Assembly: GCA_002781745.1 (NCBI GenBank)
Contig: PFFW01000042.1
Span: 1 to 64,000 of the forward strand
Reading direction: 5' to 3'
Origin: Rhodospirillales bacterium CG15_BIG_FIL_POST_REV_8_21_14_020_66_15
GTDB taxonomy: Bacteria; Pseudomonadota; Alphaproteobacteria; Rhodospirillales; Casp-alpha2
DNA length: 64,000 nt
Position numbers and translations under genes: made by a program. The notes below the pieces were generated by a model. The model was not told the origin of the DNA. It did not search any database and was given only the letters and a program-made list of their open reading frames with translations. This document shows, one piece after another, positions 51,567-61,343 of this stretch. How positions within the stretch are numbered: position 1 is the stretch's first letter; each line of letters starts with the position of its first letter.

Positions 51567-51914
51567 TCAGGACGGACGAGACGTTCTTGGTGGGAATGGT
51601 TCGGGTTCGCACGGCGTGCCGGCGCAGCCCCGCAGGCGGGACTCCGGCCAGATCAGGTCATTGATTTCGTGCGGAGAGAGCGTGCCGGGCACGACCACCG
51701 CAACCGTCGAACAGACGACTGAGCATTGCCACTTTTGAGAGGGCGCCATGCCGCCGCAGCAGTCGCATTCACCACAGGCGATCGTCACGGTCGTACCCGT
51801 CGCTGAAGTCTGAAAATCCAGACCATTGACGTGCCAACCGGCGACGGGAAAGCCCAATGCCGCGATCAACAGTGCGGCATTGACGGCATTCCTGGCATTT
51901 CGCAACCAAGGCAT
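51567..51914 (-). CDS. hypothetical Cys-rich exported protein
   Basis: 115 aa; hydrophobic N-terminus then CGECDCCGGM..CSVVCS..GCAGTPC. Confidence 0.5.
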   Translation of the reverse strand: MPWLRNARNAVNAALLIAALGFPVAGWHVNGLDFQTSATGTTVTIACGECDCCGGMAPSQKWQCSVVCSTVAVVVPGTLSPHEINDLIWPESRLRGCAGTPCEPEPFPPRTSRPS

Positions 51915-51992
51915 GGGAACAACCTTACGGCTTCCGGGCGGTCAGCATCAAAAGAAACATTCGCGTTCGGCCGACCGGACGCCGGGTTCATG

Positions 51993-53135
51993 TCACAAGA
52001 GGATTTCCGTTCGCGAAATCGAATATCGCTCGAACAAGGCCCGGTCGGGATTGAAGCCCAATCCCGGCCGGTCGGCCGGGAGCGTCATGACCGGATCGAC
52101 CGGGTCGATCAGGTCGTGAGGGTTCCGTTCATATTCGATGAAGGCGGTTTCCAGCCATTCCGTCTGCGGCTGCGCGGCAATGATATGCGCCGTCGCCACG
52201 TAGCCGGGACCCCAGTAGAAACTGTGCGGCACGACGCGGAGGCCCGCATCTCGACCCAAGGGAAACACGTCTTTCACCGTCGACACGCCGCCCATCTTGG
52301 CGACGCTGGGCTGCGCCACGTCGAAGGCGCCGGATCGGAAGGCGCGCGTGAACTCGGTCAGCGAGCCCACGTTCTCGCCGCCCGAGACCGGGGTCCCCTC
52401 GCGCCGCACGCGGGCCAGGCCGTCGAAATCCTCGGGCGGCCAGATGGGTTCCTCCAGCCACAGGAACCCGCCCTTCACGTGCTCGCGTGCCTTCAACTCA
52501 CGGGCGACGGCGCAGGCCTCCTCGACCGACCAGGGGCAATTGACGTCGAGCGTGATGGCGACGCCCTCGGGCGCGGCCTCGCGCGCCGCCATGAAGGCGG
52601 GCATGTCCCGTTCGTGCAGCTTCACCATGGGGAACCCCAGGCCGGCGGCGCGCTCCGTGTTGCGGGCGATGGCATCCTCATCGCCGCCGTAGCGCATCAG
52701 GCTTGCGTAGCGGGTGATCGTGACGTCCCCCGCCGGCCCGCCGAGAAGCCGGTACAGCGGCCTGCCCGCCCGCTGGGCTCTGATATCCCACAGGGCGGTG
52801 TCGAGCGCCGAAAGGGCGTACATGCAGGGGCCGTGGCGGCCGAACCCGAAGAACGACTTGTGGGCGTCGTCCATCAGGCTCTCCAAATCCGTCTCGTCGC
52901 GGCCGATGAACCAGGGCGCGATCAGGTCCCTGAGCATGGCTTCGGTCCCCGGATTGCCGAAATGGCCGAAGCCCTCGCCCCAACCTTCCATGCCGTCCGC
53001 CGTCTCGATACGGACCATCAGGGATTCGTTGACCAGCCAGGGACTGGTGTTCAGCCCCGGACGCATTCCCTGGCGCGGGCCGTAGGTCTCGAACGGCACG
53101 CCGACGCGCAGGATTTCGATCGCCTTGACGGTCAT
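51993..53135 (-). CDS. mandelate racemase / muconate-lactonizing enzyme family protein (enolase superfamily)
   Basis: FGFGRHGPCMYALSALDTALWDIRAQRAGRPLYRLLGG; ITLDVNCPWSVEEACAVARELK; LWLEEPIWPPEDFDGLARVRREGTPVSGGENVGS. Confidence 0.93.
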   Translation of the reverse strand: MTVKAIEILRVGVPFETYGPRQGMRPGLNTSPWLVNESLMVRIETADGMEGWGEGFGHFGNPGTEAMLRDLIAPWFIGRDETDLESLMDDAHKSFFGFGRHGPCMYALSALDTALWDIRAQRAGRPLYRLLGGPAGDVTITRYASLMRYGGDEDAIARNTERAAGLGFPMVKLHERDMPAFMAAREAAPEGVAITLDVNCPWSVEEACAVARELKAREHVKGGFLWLEEPIWPPEDFDGLARVRREGTPVSGGENVGSLTEFTRAFRSGAFDVAQPSVAKMGGVSTVKDVFPLGRDAGLRVVPHSFYWGPGYVATAHIIAAQPQTEWLETAFIEYERNPHDLIDPVDPVMTLPADRPGLGFNPDRALFERYSISRTEILL

Positions 53136-53144
53136 GGAATCCTT

Positions 53145-53768
53145 CTAGGCGATTCCATTCAGGTCCGCCAGTTCCCGATCATGGCGGCGCGCCAGCAGGG
53201 CCAAGGCCAGGACCGCCCCCATCAGCGCCATGAACATGTCCCACTGCGTGTCCCAGGGATCGCCCTGCGTTCCCAGGAAATCGTCCGCCCCCTGCCCCAA
53301 GATCATCGCCGCCGCCCATTCGATCAGTTCATAGAACGCGCTGAAGGCAAGGCAGATGCAGACGACAATGAAGATCAACATGCGGCCCCGCGCAAGGACG
53401 CCTATGCGCAGCAGGATCTCCCGCGCCAGAATCGCCGGGACGAAGCCCTGGAAGAAATGGCCGATGCGGTCGTAGGGATTGCGCGCCAGGTCGAACAGCT
53501 CCTGCAGCCAGAACCCCGGCGGCACCTGGGCATAGGTGTAATGCCCGCCCAGGATCAGCACCAGGCCGTGGATGAAGGCCAGGCGATAAAGCAGCGGCGT
53601 CAGGGGAAAACCACGGTGCGTTGCCGCCATCAGCGGCAGGGCGATCATCACCGGCAGGACTTCCATGAACCAGGTCAGGCGGTCCGCCGGCCCGACGGCC
53701 GAGACGCCCAGGGCGGCCAGCCACAGCAGGCCGAGGACGGCGGGCTCGCGGGGCGCGCGCGCGCTCAT
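53145..53768 (-). CDS. DUF2238 (YjdF-like) membrane protein
   Basis: LILGGHYTYAQVPPGFWLQELFDLARNPYDRIGHFFQGFVPAILAREILLR...FSAFYELIEWAAA. Confidence 0.9.
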   Translation of the reverse strand: MSARAPREPAVLGLLWLAALGVSAVGPADRLTWFMEVLPVMIALPLMAATHRGFPLTPLLYRLAFIHGLVLILGGHYTYAQVPPGFWLQELFDLARNPYDRIGHFFQGFVPAILAREILLRIGVLARGRMLIFIVVCICLAFSAFYELIEWAAAMILGQGADDFLGTQGDPWDTQWDMFMALMGAVLALALLARRHDRELADLNGIA

Positions 53769-54898
53769 GCCATGTCCGTCAGCCGTTCCAGGTGATACGA
53801 CCGGTCGCCGAAGCTGTGGTCGATCATGGTCAGGCGCTTGAAGTAGTGGCCCACGGGCATCTCGTCGGTCACGCCCATGCCGCCGTGAAGCTGCACCGCT
53901 TCCTGGCCGATCAGACGCCCGGCCTGCCCGGCCTTGGCCTTGGCCTGGGAGGCCGCGCGCCGGGCCGTCGCCGGGTCGCCGCCGTCCTGGCGCACGGCGG
54001 CCATGTAGGCGAGCGAGCGTGTCAGCTCCGTCTCCACATACATCTCCGCCGCCCGGTGCTGCAGGGCCTGGAAATCGCCCAAGGGCCGGCCGAACTGCCT
54101 GCGCTGCTTCAGGTAGTCCACAGTGCCGCGCGTCAGGGCCGCCATAATGCCTGCCGCCTCGGCCGCCGCCAGCGCCGCCGCGCGGTCGACCGCCCGTTCC
54201 GCAAGGTCCAGGCCGCCGTCCACCTCGCCCAACACGGCGTCCTTGCCGACGCGCACGCCGTCCAGCGTCACGTCGCCGGCGCGCAGGCCGTCGACGGTGG
54301 GATAGTCCGTCACCGTCACGCCGGGGGCGCCGGCGTCGACCAGGAACACGGTGATGCCGCCGGCGTCCCTTTCCGCCCCAGACGTGCGGGCCGTAACGGC
54401 GATCCTGTCCGCCGTCCCGGCATGCAGGGCCACCGTCTTCACCCCATCCAGGACGAAGCCGCCGCCGTCGGCCCTGGCGGTGGTCCGGACGTCGTTCAGG
54501 TCGTGGCGCGACTGGGCCTCGGAATAGGCGAAGGACAGCAGAAGGTCGCCCGCCGCGAGGCCCGGCAGCAGGTCCGCGCGGACCTCCGTCGACGCCCCTT
54601 CGCTGATCAGCGTCCCGCCCAGGACCACCGTGGACAGGAACGGCTCGACCGCCAGCCCGCCGCCCATGGCCTCCAGGAGGATCGCCGTCTCCACCGCGCC
54701 GCCGCCGACGCCGCCCAGGTCCTCGGGAATGCCCAGCGCCAGCCAGCCCATGTCGGCGAACCGCGCCCAGGTGTCGCGGCAGAAGCCGCCGGGCAGGGCC
54801 TGGTGCCTGCGGCGCGCCTCCAGGCCGTAGTCGTCGCGGAAGAAGCGTTCCGCCATGTCGCGGATCAGGATCTGTTCGTCGGAGAACGTGAAATTCAT
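53765..54898 (-). CDS. acyl-CoA dehydrogenase
   Basis: MNFTFSDEQILIRDMAERFFRDDYG; QLHGGMGVTDEMPVGHYFKRL. Confidence 0.93.
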   Translation of the reverse strand: MNFTFSDEQILIRDMAERFFRDDYGLEARRRHQALPGGFCRDTWARFADMGWLALGIPEDLGGVGGGAVETAILLEAMGGGLAVEPFLSTVVLGGTLISEGASTEVRADLLPGLAAGDLLLSFAYSEAQSRHDLNDVRTTARADGGGFVLDGVKTVALHAGTADRIAVTARTSGAERDAGGITVFLVDAGAPGVTVTDYPTVDGLRAGDVTLDGVRVGKDAVLGEVDGGLDLAERAVDRAAALAAAEAAGIMAALTRGTVDYLKQRRQFGRPLGDFQALQHRAAEMYVETELTRSLAYMAAVRQDGGDPATARRAASQAKAKAGQAGRLIGQEAVQLHGGMGVTDEMPVGHYFKRLTMIDHSFGDRSYHLERLTDMA

Positions 54899-54914
54899 GA
54901 TGGAGTATGGTCCG

Positions 54915-56123
54915 TCAGAGTCCGAGGATCGCCTTGGCGATGATGCCGCGCTGGATTTCATTGCTGCCGCCGTAGATCGAGGCCTTGCGCCAGTTGAAAT
55001 AATGGCTGGCGACCGTCGCCGCATATTCGGGAATGGCCGGTCCGTCATTGGCCGCCCCCGGCCAGTCGTCCTCCAGGATGCCGGGGTCGAAGACGTGGGC
55101 GCGGTTGCCGACGGCCTCAAGCAGAAGTTCCGTAATGCCCTGCTGGACCTGGGTGCCCTTGAGCTTCAGAATCGAAGCCTCGGGCCCCGGCTTGCGCCCC
55201 GCCGCCTCGTCCGACAGCAGACGCAGTTCCGTCATTTCCAGCGCCGTCAGCTCGATCTCGATCTCCGCCATGCGTTCGCGGAAGCGGGCGTCCTCGATCA
55301 GCGGACGGCCGCGCTTCGTTTCCCTGGCCGCGATGTCGCGCAGGCGATCCATCTGTTTCTTGGAACGCGCGACGCCGGCGATGCCGAAGCGTTCGTGCCC
55401 CAGAAGAAACTTGGCGACGGTCCAGCCGTCGTTTTCACGGCCCACCAGATTTTCCGCCGGAACCTTTACGTTTTCCAGGAACACGTCGTTGATTTCCTGG
55501 CCGCCGTCCAACGTCTTGATCGGGCGCACGGTGACGCCCGGCGTTTTCATGTCGATCAACAGGAACGAGATGCCCTGCTGCTTCCTGCCCTCGTTGGAGG
55601 TGCGCACCAGGGCGAACATCCAGTCGGCGTATTGCGCCAGGGTGGTCCAGGTCTTCTGGCCATTGACGACGTAGTGGTCGCCGTCCCGATCGGCGCGGGT
55701 GGTCAGCGACGCCAGGTCCGAGCCCGCCCCCGGTTCGGAAAAGCCCTGGCACCACCAGTCCTCGCTGGCCAGGATGCGCGGCAGGAAACGCTGCTTCTGC
55801 GCCTCGGTGCCGAATTCGATCAGCACCGGTCCCAGCATCTTCAGGCCGAAGGTGATGAGCCGCGGGCTGGAGGCCGCCGCCAATTCCTCCTCAAACAGGT
55901 AGCGCTGCACGGGCGACCAGCCGGGGCCGCCGTATTCCTTCGGCCAGCCGGGGGCGATCCATCCCCGTTCATGCAGGATGCGCTGCCAGACGACGTAGTC
56001 GTCCTTCACCAGCTTGAGACCCAGGTCGACCTTGCGCTTGATGGCCGGCGGGATGCTGGCGCGCAGGAACGTGCGCACCTCGTCCCGGAAGGCAAACTCC
56101 TCGGGCGTCAGGTTCAGGTCCAA
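54915..56123 (-). CDS. acyl-CoA dehydrogenase (TTG start proposed)
   Basis: LDLNLTPEEFAFRDEVRTFLRASIPPAIKRK; QGFSEPGAGSDLASLTTRADRDGDHYVVNGQKTWTTLAQYADW; YGGSNEIQRGIIAKAILGL. Confidence 0.92.
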   Translation of the reverse strand: MDLNLTPEEFAFRDEVRTFLRASIPPAIKRKVDLGLKLVKDDYVVWQRILHERGWIAPGWPKEYGGPGWSPVQRYLFEEELAAASSPRLITFGLKMLGPVLIEFGTEAQKQRFLPRILASEDWWCQGFSEPGAGSDLASLTTRADRDGDHYVVNGQKTWTTLAQYADWMFALVRTSNEGRKQQGISFLLIDMKTPGVTVRPIKTLDGGQEINDVFLENVKVPAENLVGRENDGWTVAKFLLGHERFGIAGVARSKKQMDRLRDIAARETKRGRPLIEDARFRERMAEIEIELTALEMTELRLLSDEAAGRKPGPEASILKLKGTQVQQGITELLLEAVGNRAHVFDPGILEDDWPGAANDGPAIPEYAATVASHYFNWRKASIYGGSNEIQRGIIAKAILGL

Positions 56124-56134
56124 TGCGGGGCTCC

Positions 56135-58138
56135 CTATTGCGGTTGCCGCGCGCGGGCGCGGGCCTGTCCGGCGCGGGCACAGATGGCCCCCAGCGCCAG
56201 GCAGACGAAGGATAGGACGGTCAGTTCCAGGTCGCTGGTCGGGATCAGCACGCTGTCGCCCGGCGTCGCCAGCAGCAACCCGGCGGCGAACACCAGCACG
56301 CGCGCGGGCCAGGCCAGAAGCCGGTGGCGGGTCAGGTCGCCGATGCCGATCAGGTAGCCCTGCAGCGCGCCCGCGATCATCACCGTGCCGATGACCGCTT
56401 CGATGCAGACATAGACGATGCGCCCCCATCCCGCCTCCAGGATGAAGGCCGGGTCTAAGACGAAGAAGAACGGCACGAAATAGATGATGGAACCCAGGCG
56501 CATCGCCTCGAGCCCGGTGCGCATGGGGTTGGCGCCGGCCACCGACGCCGCTGCGTAGGCGCCGAGCGCCACCGGCGGGGTGATGTAGGACACCATCCCC
56601 CAATAGAGGATGAACAGGTGCACGGCCATGGGGTTGAGCCCGCCCTGAACCAGCGCCGGAGCCAGCACGATGGCGAGGAAGATATAGGCCGCCGTCACCG
56701 TCATGCCGATCCCGAGGATGAAGCTGGTGACCGCCCCCATCGCCAGCAGCACCAGGGTGTTGCCGCCGGCCAGGAAAATCAGGTCGTTGACCAGCGTCCC
56801 GGCCATTCCCGAGATCGACAGCGCGCCGACGATCAAGCCGACGCCGGCGAGGATCGCCGTGATCTCCGCCAACAGCACGCCGACGGCGGCGACGAAATCG
56901 CGCAGGTCCTTCCAGCCCCACTTGTCGGTCGCCGCGACCTGGTTGACGAGGATCAGCAGGACCGTCGCGTAATAGGGGGCGAACACCTCGCGCTTGAGGT
57001 GAACGAGCATGACGATCAGCAGCACGAAGACGAAGATGAAGTACCATCCGTCCTTCAGCGTCTGCTTCAGGTCGGGCAATTCATCGCGCGACAGGCCCGG
57101 CATCTGCTGCCGCGCCGCATAGGCGTCGATCTGCACGAACAGGCCAAGGTAGAACAGCATCGACGGGACGATGGCGGCGACGGCGATCTCGATGTAGGGC
57201 ACGTTCAGGAACACGGCCATGATGAAGGCGGTCGCGCCCATGACCGGCGGCATCAGCACGCCGCCGGTGGACGCGCAGGCTTCGACCCCCGCCGCGTAGG
57301 ACGCGCGGAACCCGGTGCGCCGCATGGCGGGAATGGTCATGACGCCGGTCGTGATGACGTTGGAGATCACGGAGCCCGACATGGATCCCATGAGGCCCGA
57401 AGCGAAGATGGCGACCTTGGCTGGGCCGCCGCGCACATGTCCCAGGAGCGCGAACGCCAGGTCGATGAAGAACTTGCCGCCGCCCGTGCGGGTCAGGGCG
57501 ACGCCGAAGATCAGGAAGCCGATCACCAGATTGGCGAGCGCCTGCAGCGGAATGCCGAGGATGCTCTCGGCCGACATGGTGTGATAGGCCGTGGTGTCGG
57601 CGAGCGGACTGGCGAGGCCGGAAATCGGCCCCGGCATCTTGTCGGCATAGAGAGGATAGAACGACAGCGCGAGGACGATGACGAACAGCGCCATGCCGCC
57701 GGCGCGCCGGGTCGCCTCCAGGACCAGAAGCCATAACACGTAGCCGACCCAGACCACGTGATCGGGAGCCCCCATTTCCCAGCCCTTGTCGACGATATTC
57801 TTGCCCTGGAGAAAAAAGAACGCGACCGCGGAAAAGAAGGTCACGGCCAGCACGACGTCCCACCAGGGCACGCGGTCCATGTCACCCTTGGCCGTCGCCG
57901 GAAAGATCAGGAACACGATGGGCACCAGAAGCCCGACCAGGGCGTACTGGTATTCGATGTCCAGCAGCACATGGCCGGTGAAGAAGCCCAGGTTGAAGAT
58001 GCGGTTGATGGACAGCAGGCAGGCGGCCGTGGTGAGAACCAGGACCGCCACGTACCAATGGCGCGGCAGGGTCCGGTGGCGGGCGATGCCCGCCGCCGGC
58101 CCGCCGGCCTGCGTTCTGGCGTCAGCGATGTCGGTCAC
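56135..58138 (-). CDS. TRAP transporter fused permease (TAXI-type, 4TM/12TM fusion)
   Basis: 667 aa, many TMs; SGLMGSMSGSVISNVITTGVMTIPAMRRTGFRASYAAGVEACASTGGVLMPPVMGATAFIMA. Confidence 0.94.
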   Translation of the reverse strand: MTDIADARTQAGGPAAGIARHRTLPRHWYVAVLVLTTAACLLSINRIFNLGFFTGHVLLDIEYQYALVGLLVPIVFLIFPATAKGDMDRVPWWDVVLAVTFFSAVAFFFLQGKNIVDKGWEMGAPDHVVWVGYVLWLLVLEATRRAGGMALFVIVLALSFYPLYADKMPGPISGLASPLADTTAYHTMSAESILGIPLQALANLVIGFLIFGVALTRTGGGKFFIDLAFALLGHVRGGPAKVAIFASGLMGSMSGSVISNVITTGVMTIPAMRRTGFRASYAAGVEACASTGGVLMPPVMGATAFIMAVFLNVPYIEIAVAAIVPSMLFYLGLFVQIDAYAARQQMPGLSRDELPDLKQTLKDGWYFIFVFVLLIVMLVHLKREVFAPYYATVLLILVNQVAATDKWGWKDLRDFVAAVGVLLAEITAILAGVGLIVGALSISGMAGTLVNDLIFLAGGNTLVLLAMGAVTSFILGIGMTVTAAYIFLAIVLAPALVQGGLNPMAVHLFILYWGMVSYITPPVALGAYAAASVAGANPMRTGLEAMRLGSIIYFVPFFFVLDPAFILEAGWGRIVYVCIEAVIGTVMIAGALQGYLIGIGDLTRHRLLAWPARVLVFAAGLLLATPGDSVLIPTSDLELTVLSFVCLALGAICARAGQARARARQPQ

Positions 58139-58150
58139 GGATGCCGCCGG

Positions 58151-59302
58151 TTACTTCCAGACGGGATCGAAACCGGCCTTTTCAAGGGCCGCGGCGCGCA
58201 CCTTCATCCATTCCGACTGGAAGGCGTCATCGGCGACCTTCCTGCCCTTCATGTCCTTCCATGCGGCGGCCAGTACGCCCTGCCGCTTGATCAGCGACTG
58301 GTTGTGCTTTTCCATGGCGTCGGTCCAGGCGCCGATTTCCTTCCAGTATTTCACGGCGGCTTCATGGTAGGGAACGGCCCAGGTAAAGCTCTGGTTCCTG
58401 AGCGACCAGCCTTCCATTTCCTTCATCACGCTCTTGAAGCTGTCGTACTTGGAATGGATCGCCTTGGTCATGGAATAGACCATGCCGGCGTCCTGGTTGG
58501 CGCGCGTGATCAGGATCGGATAGGGATAGGCGCCGCCGACGTGCGGCTTGTCCTTGGAAATTCCGGCGCCCAGGGTTGCCGTGTGCTTGACGAAATAGGG
58601 CGCTTTCGCCAGCAGCCGCTTCCAGCCCGCTTCATCGTCATGGGGCATGGCCGGCCAGTGGATTCCGCGCGGCGAGGCTTCCAGCTTCTTGCACAGGCCG
58701 GACGCGGTCGACGCGAAGGCGGCGTCCGCCTGGCCGTTGACCAGGCCGTCCCACGACTGGCTGAAGCCCGAAAATTCGACCTTCTGAACGTCGTCCCAGG
58801 TCAGGCCCGCGAAGGCCAGCATGGCCTCGGTTCCGATCACCAGGGCGGGCGCGGACCGCACGTAGGCGACCCGTTTGCCCTTCAGGTCCTTGGGCGTCTT
58901 GATGTTGGCGTCGGCCGCGGTGCCGACCGACAGGTTGGCCTCCGACGTGGCGGACATCAGCAGCCGCACGGGCTGCGGCCCCCAATCCTTGTCGGCGAAT
59001 TCGAAGACGCCTTCGGACGCGAAATAGGTGCCTGAACCGTTGGCCGAGAACTGCACCTTGTCGGTCATCAGGGGGGCCAGGCGGGAGATGTCGTTCTTGC
59101 CCGGCACGATGCGCAGGCTGACGCCGAAGCTGTCCTTCAGCGCCTTGCCGATGGCGACGGCCTGGGCATAGCCCGTGGACTTGGTGCCGTAGGCCGACCA
59201 GGCCAGGGTGTCGGGCAGTTTCACGTCGTCGGCCTTGGCCGCTTGCGGCAAGGCCAGGGCGGCCGCCACGGCGCCCGCCAAAAGAAGTCGGTATGCTTTC
59301 AT
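58151..59302 (-). CDS. TAXI-family TRAP transporter solute-binding subunit
   Basis: Signal peptide MKAYRLLLAGAVAAALALPQAAKA; AWSAYGTKSTGYAQAVAIGKALKDSFGVSLRIVPGKNDISRLAPLMTDKVQFSANG. Confidence 0.92.
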   Translation of the reverse strand: MKAYRLLLAGAVAAALALPQAAKADDVKLPDTLAWSAYGTKSTGYAQAVAIGKALKDSFGVSLRIVPGKNDISRLAPLMTDKVQFSANGSGTYFASEGVFEFADKDWGPQPVRLLMSATSEANLSVGTAADANIKTPKDLKGKRVAYVRSAPALVIGTEAMLAFAGLTWDDVQKVEFSGFSQSWDGLVNGQADAAFASTASGLCKKLEASPRGIHWPAMPHDDEAGWKRLLAKAPYFVKHTATLGAGISKDKPHVGGAYPYPILITRANQDAGMVYSMTKAIHSKYDSFKSVMKEMEGWSLRNQSFTWAVPYHEAAVKYWKEIGAWTDAMEKHNQSLIKRQGVLAAAWKDMKGRKVADDAFQSEWMKVRAAALEKAGFDPVWK

Positions 59303-59381
59303 GTTTGCCTCCACATGTCTGAAGATTGCCGCCAGTTCCTGGTCTTGTTGTGTCCGCTGGTTCCGTATCCTTCGCGGTCCG

Positions 59382-60227
59382 TTACCAGCTGCCCTGGGCA
59401 GCCAGGCCGTTCCGCATTTCCGCCTCGATGGTGCGCGCCACGTTGACAAGGCGCGGCCCCCATTCCGCTTCCAGCCTGTCCGGCTTGTGCAGAAACGCCG
59501 GTCCGCCGCAGTTCAAGGCCATGACGGTCGCCCCGTCCATCGACCGAAGCGGCACGCCGACGGCGTTGACGTCGTGCTGCCACTCGCCGAACGAGGTGCA
59601 GAAACCCTTTTCGGCGACCTGGCAGACGGCGCGTTCGATACCGCGCGCCACGGCCGGCCAGCCGGCGCCGGCGCGTTCGGCCATGGCCGACATCAGGTAG
59701 GCGCGTTCGTCCTCGGGGATCGCGGCCAGGAAGGCGCGGCCCATGGCCGTGGTGGCGATCGGGATGTGCGAGCCGATATCCAGGCGCAACGTCACCGAGC
59801 CGGCGTCGCGTGCATGCTCCAGATAGACCATGTTCAGGCGGTCCCGCGCGCCCAGGGCGAGCGACAAGCCCGAGGCATTGGCAAGTTCCTGCATGTAGGG
59901 CCGCGCGATCTTGCGGATGTCCATGTTGGCGAGCAGCGAATAGCCCAGCGACAGGACCCCCGGGCCCAGGCGGTACTTGCCCAGGCGTTCCGCGTGCACA
60001 AGATAGCCCAGCCGCGTCAGGGTGTGGGTCAGGCGCGACACCGTCGGCTTCGGCAGGCCCGTGCGCTCCGCCAGGTCGCCGTTGCCAAGCACGCCGTCGC
60101 CCGGTTGGAACGCGCGCAGGACGCTAAGTCCGCGCGCCAGCGCCGTGACGAACTGCCGGTCGTCGGACTCGGTGATCTCGGGAACGTTGTCCAGCGGCTG
60201 GACGCTGTGCTCGGCACGCCCGGTCAT
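59382..60227 (-). CDS. IclR-family transcriptional regulator
   Basis: From MTGRAEHSVQPLDN; FVTALARGLSVLRAFQPGDGVLGNGDLAERTGLPKPTVSRLTHTLTRLGYL. Confidence 0.93.
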   Translation of the reverse strand: MTGRAEHSVQPLDNVPEITESDDRQFVTALARGLSVLRAFQPGDGVLGNGDLAERTGLPKPTVSRLTHTLTRLGYLVHAERLGKYRLGPGVLSLGYSLLANMDIRKIARPYMQELANASGLSLALGARDRLNMVYLEHARDAGSVTLRLDIGSHIPIATTAMGRAFLAAIPEDERAYLMSAMAERAGAGWPAVARGIERAVCQVAEKGFCTSFGEWQHDVNAVGVPLRSMDGATVMALNCGGPAFLHKPDRLEAEWGPRLVNVARTIEAEMRNGLAAQGSW

Positions 60228-60332
60228 GTCGTCGTGTCCCGGCGCGGAATTCCGCGCCGCTCCCATTTCCGGGTCCGGGCATGGACGCCCTCCTCCGGAC
60301 GGAAGGAACTTTGTCACGCCGCAATCCGGCGG

Positions 60333-60366
60333 TCAAATTCCGGAATTTGATTTTGCTATGCGAAAT
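60333..60366. promoter_or_regulatory. operator region: 18-bp perfect palindrome plus adjacent IclR-type inverted repeat
   Basis: TCAAATTCCGGAATTTGA (60333-60350) directly followed by ATTTTGCTATGCGAAAT (60350-60366; arms ATTTTGC/GCGAAAT, 6/7). Confidence 0.6.
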
Positions 60367-60398
60367 TAGAGCGCCCGGCTTGCGGCGGCGGCGCGACG

Positions 60399-61343
60399 TC
60401 AGGTGATGCCGGCGCGGCGGGGAAACAGGGCAGCGATGCGCGACCAGTACATCTCGAAGAACACCGATCCGGTCACGATGACGATGGCGAGCCCCTGCAG
60501 GACCGACAGCTTGTCCCCCAGGAACGCCATGGCCAGGGTCGCGGCGATGATGGGCTTCAGGAAGAACAGATAGCTGGCGCGCGTCATGTCCGCCGCCGCC
60601 GCCAAGCCGCCAATCCACAGGAACTGCGTGATCGTGGTGTTCCACAGAGCCAGGGTCAGGATCCAGGCGGAATGTTCCGCCGACCGGTCGAACAGGGTCA
60701 GCGGATCGACCCAGACGGCGAACCCGATGCCCACGCCCAGCCACAGGCCGATACCGCCGATCATCATGGACAGCGCGGTCACGTTGACGGCGCCGTACCG
60801 GGCGATGATGGGTTTCACCCGGACGGCATAGAATGCCGCCAGGATGGCGCAGGCCAGGGCGAGAAGGACGCCCCAGATCGAATCCCGGCCGCCCAGCAGC
60901 TTGTCGAGGACGCCGTCGGTGATCAGCAGAACCAGCCCGGCCACGGCGCACAGGCCGGTGACGACCTTGACCGCGGTCAACGGCTGGCCGGAGACGATGC
61001 GGTTGGCGAGACCGACGAAGATGGGAATCGTCGTCACCAGGGTTGCGACCTGGATCACGGTGGCGAAGTCGAGCGCCCAGTGAAAGGCCAGATAGGCGCC
61101 GGAAACGCCGACGACCGACAGCCACAGGACTTCCCAGGCATGGGTCCTGAGCGGGGCCAGCAACCGCCTAGGCCCCGAGATCAGCAGCGCCACCACGATC
61201 AGGCCCGCGCCGCCCAGAAGATAGCGCCAGACCGACAGTTCCGGCCCGGAAATCCCCGAGCCGGCGGCGACGAATTCGGACGAGGCATGGCCCAGGACGC
61301 CGATGAAAACGGCCAGCGAGGCGAAGCGCGCCGGAATGTTCAT
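60399..61343 (-). CDS. DMT-family (EamA) transporter
   Basis: 314 aa with about 10 TMs; two EamA-like repeats. Confidence 0.88.
   Translation of the reverse strand: MNIPARFASLAVFIGVLGHASSEFVAAGSGISGPELSVWRYLLGGAGLIVVALLISGPRRLLAPLRTHAWEVLWLSVVGVSGAYLAFHWALDFATVIQVATLVTTIPIFVGLANRIVSGQPLTAVKVVTGLCAVAGLVLLITDGVLDKLLGGRDSIWGVLLALACAILAAFYAVRVKPIIARYGAVNVTALSMMIGGIGLWLGVGIGFAVWVDPLTLFDRSAEHSAWILTLALWNTTITQFLWIGGLAAAADMTRASYLFFLKPIIAATLAMAFLGDKLSVLQGLAIVIVTGSVFFEMYWSRIAALFPRRAGIT

Noticed and set aside
51831-53795. 654-aa plus-strand ORF
   Set aside because: Antisense of the enolase-superfamily and DUF2238 genes; no family-like motifs.
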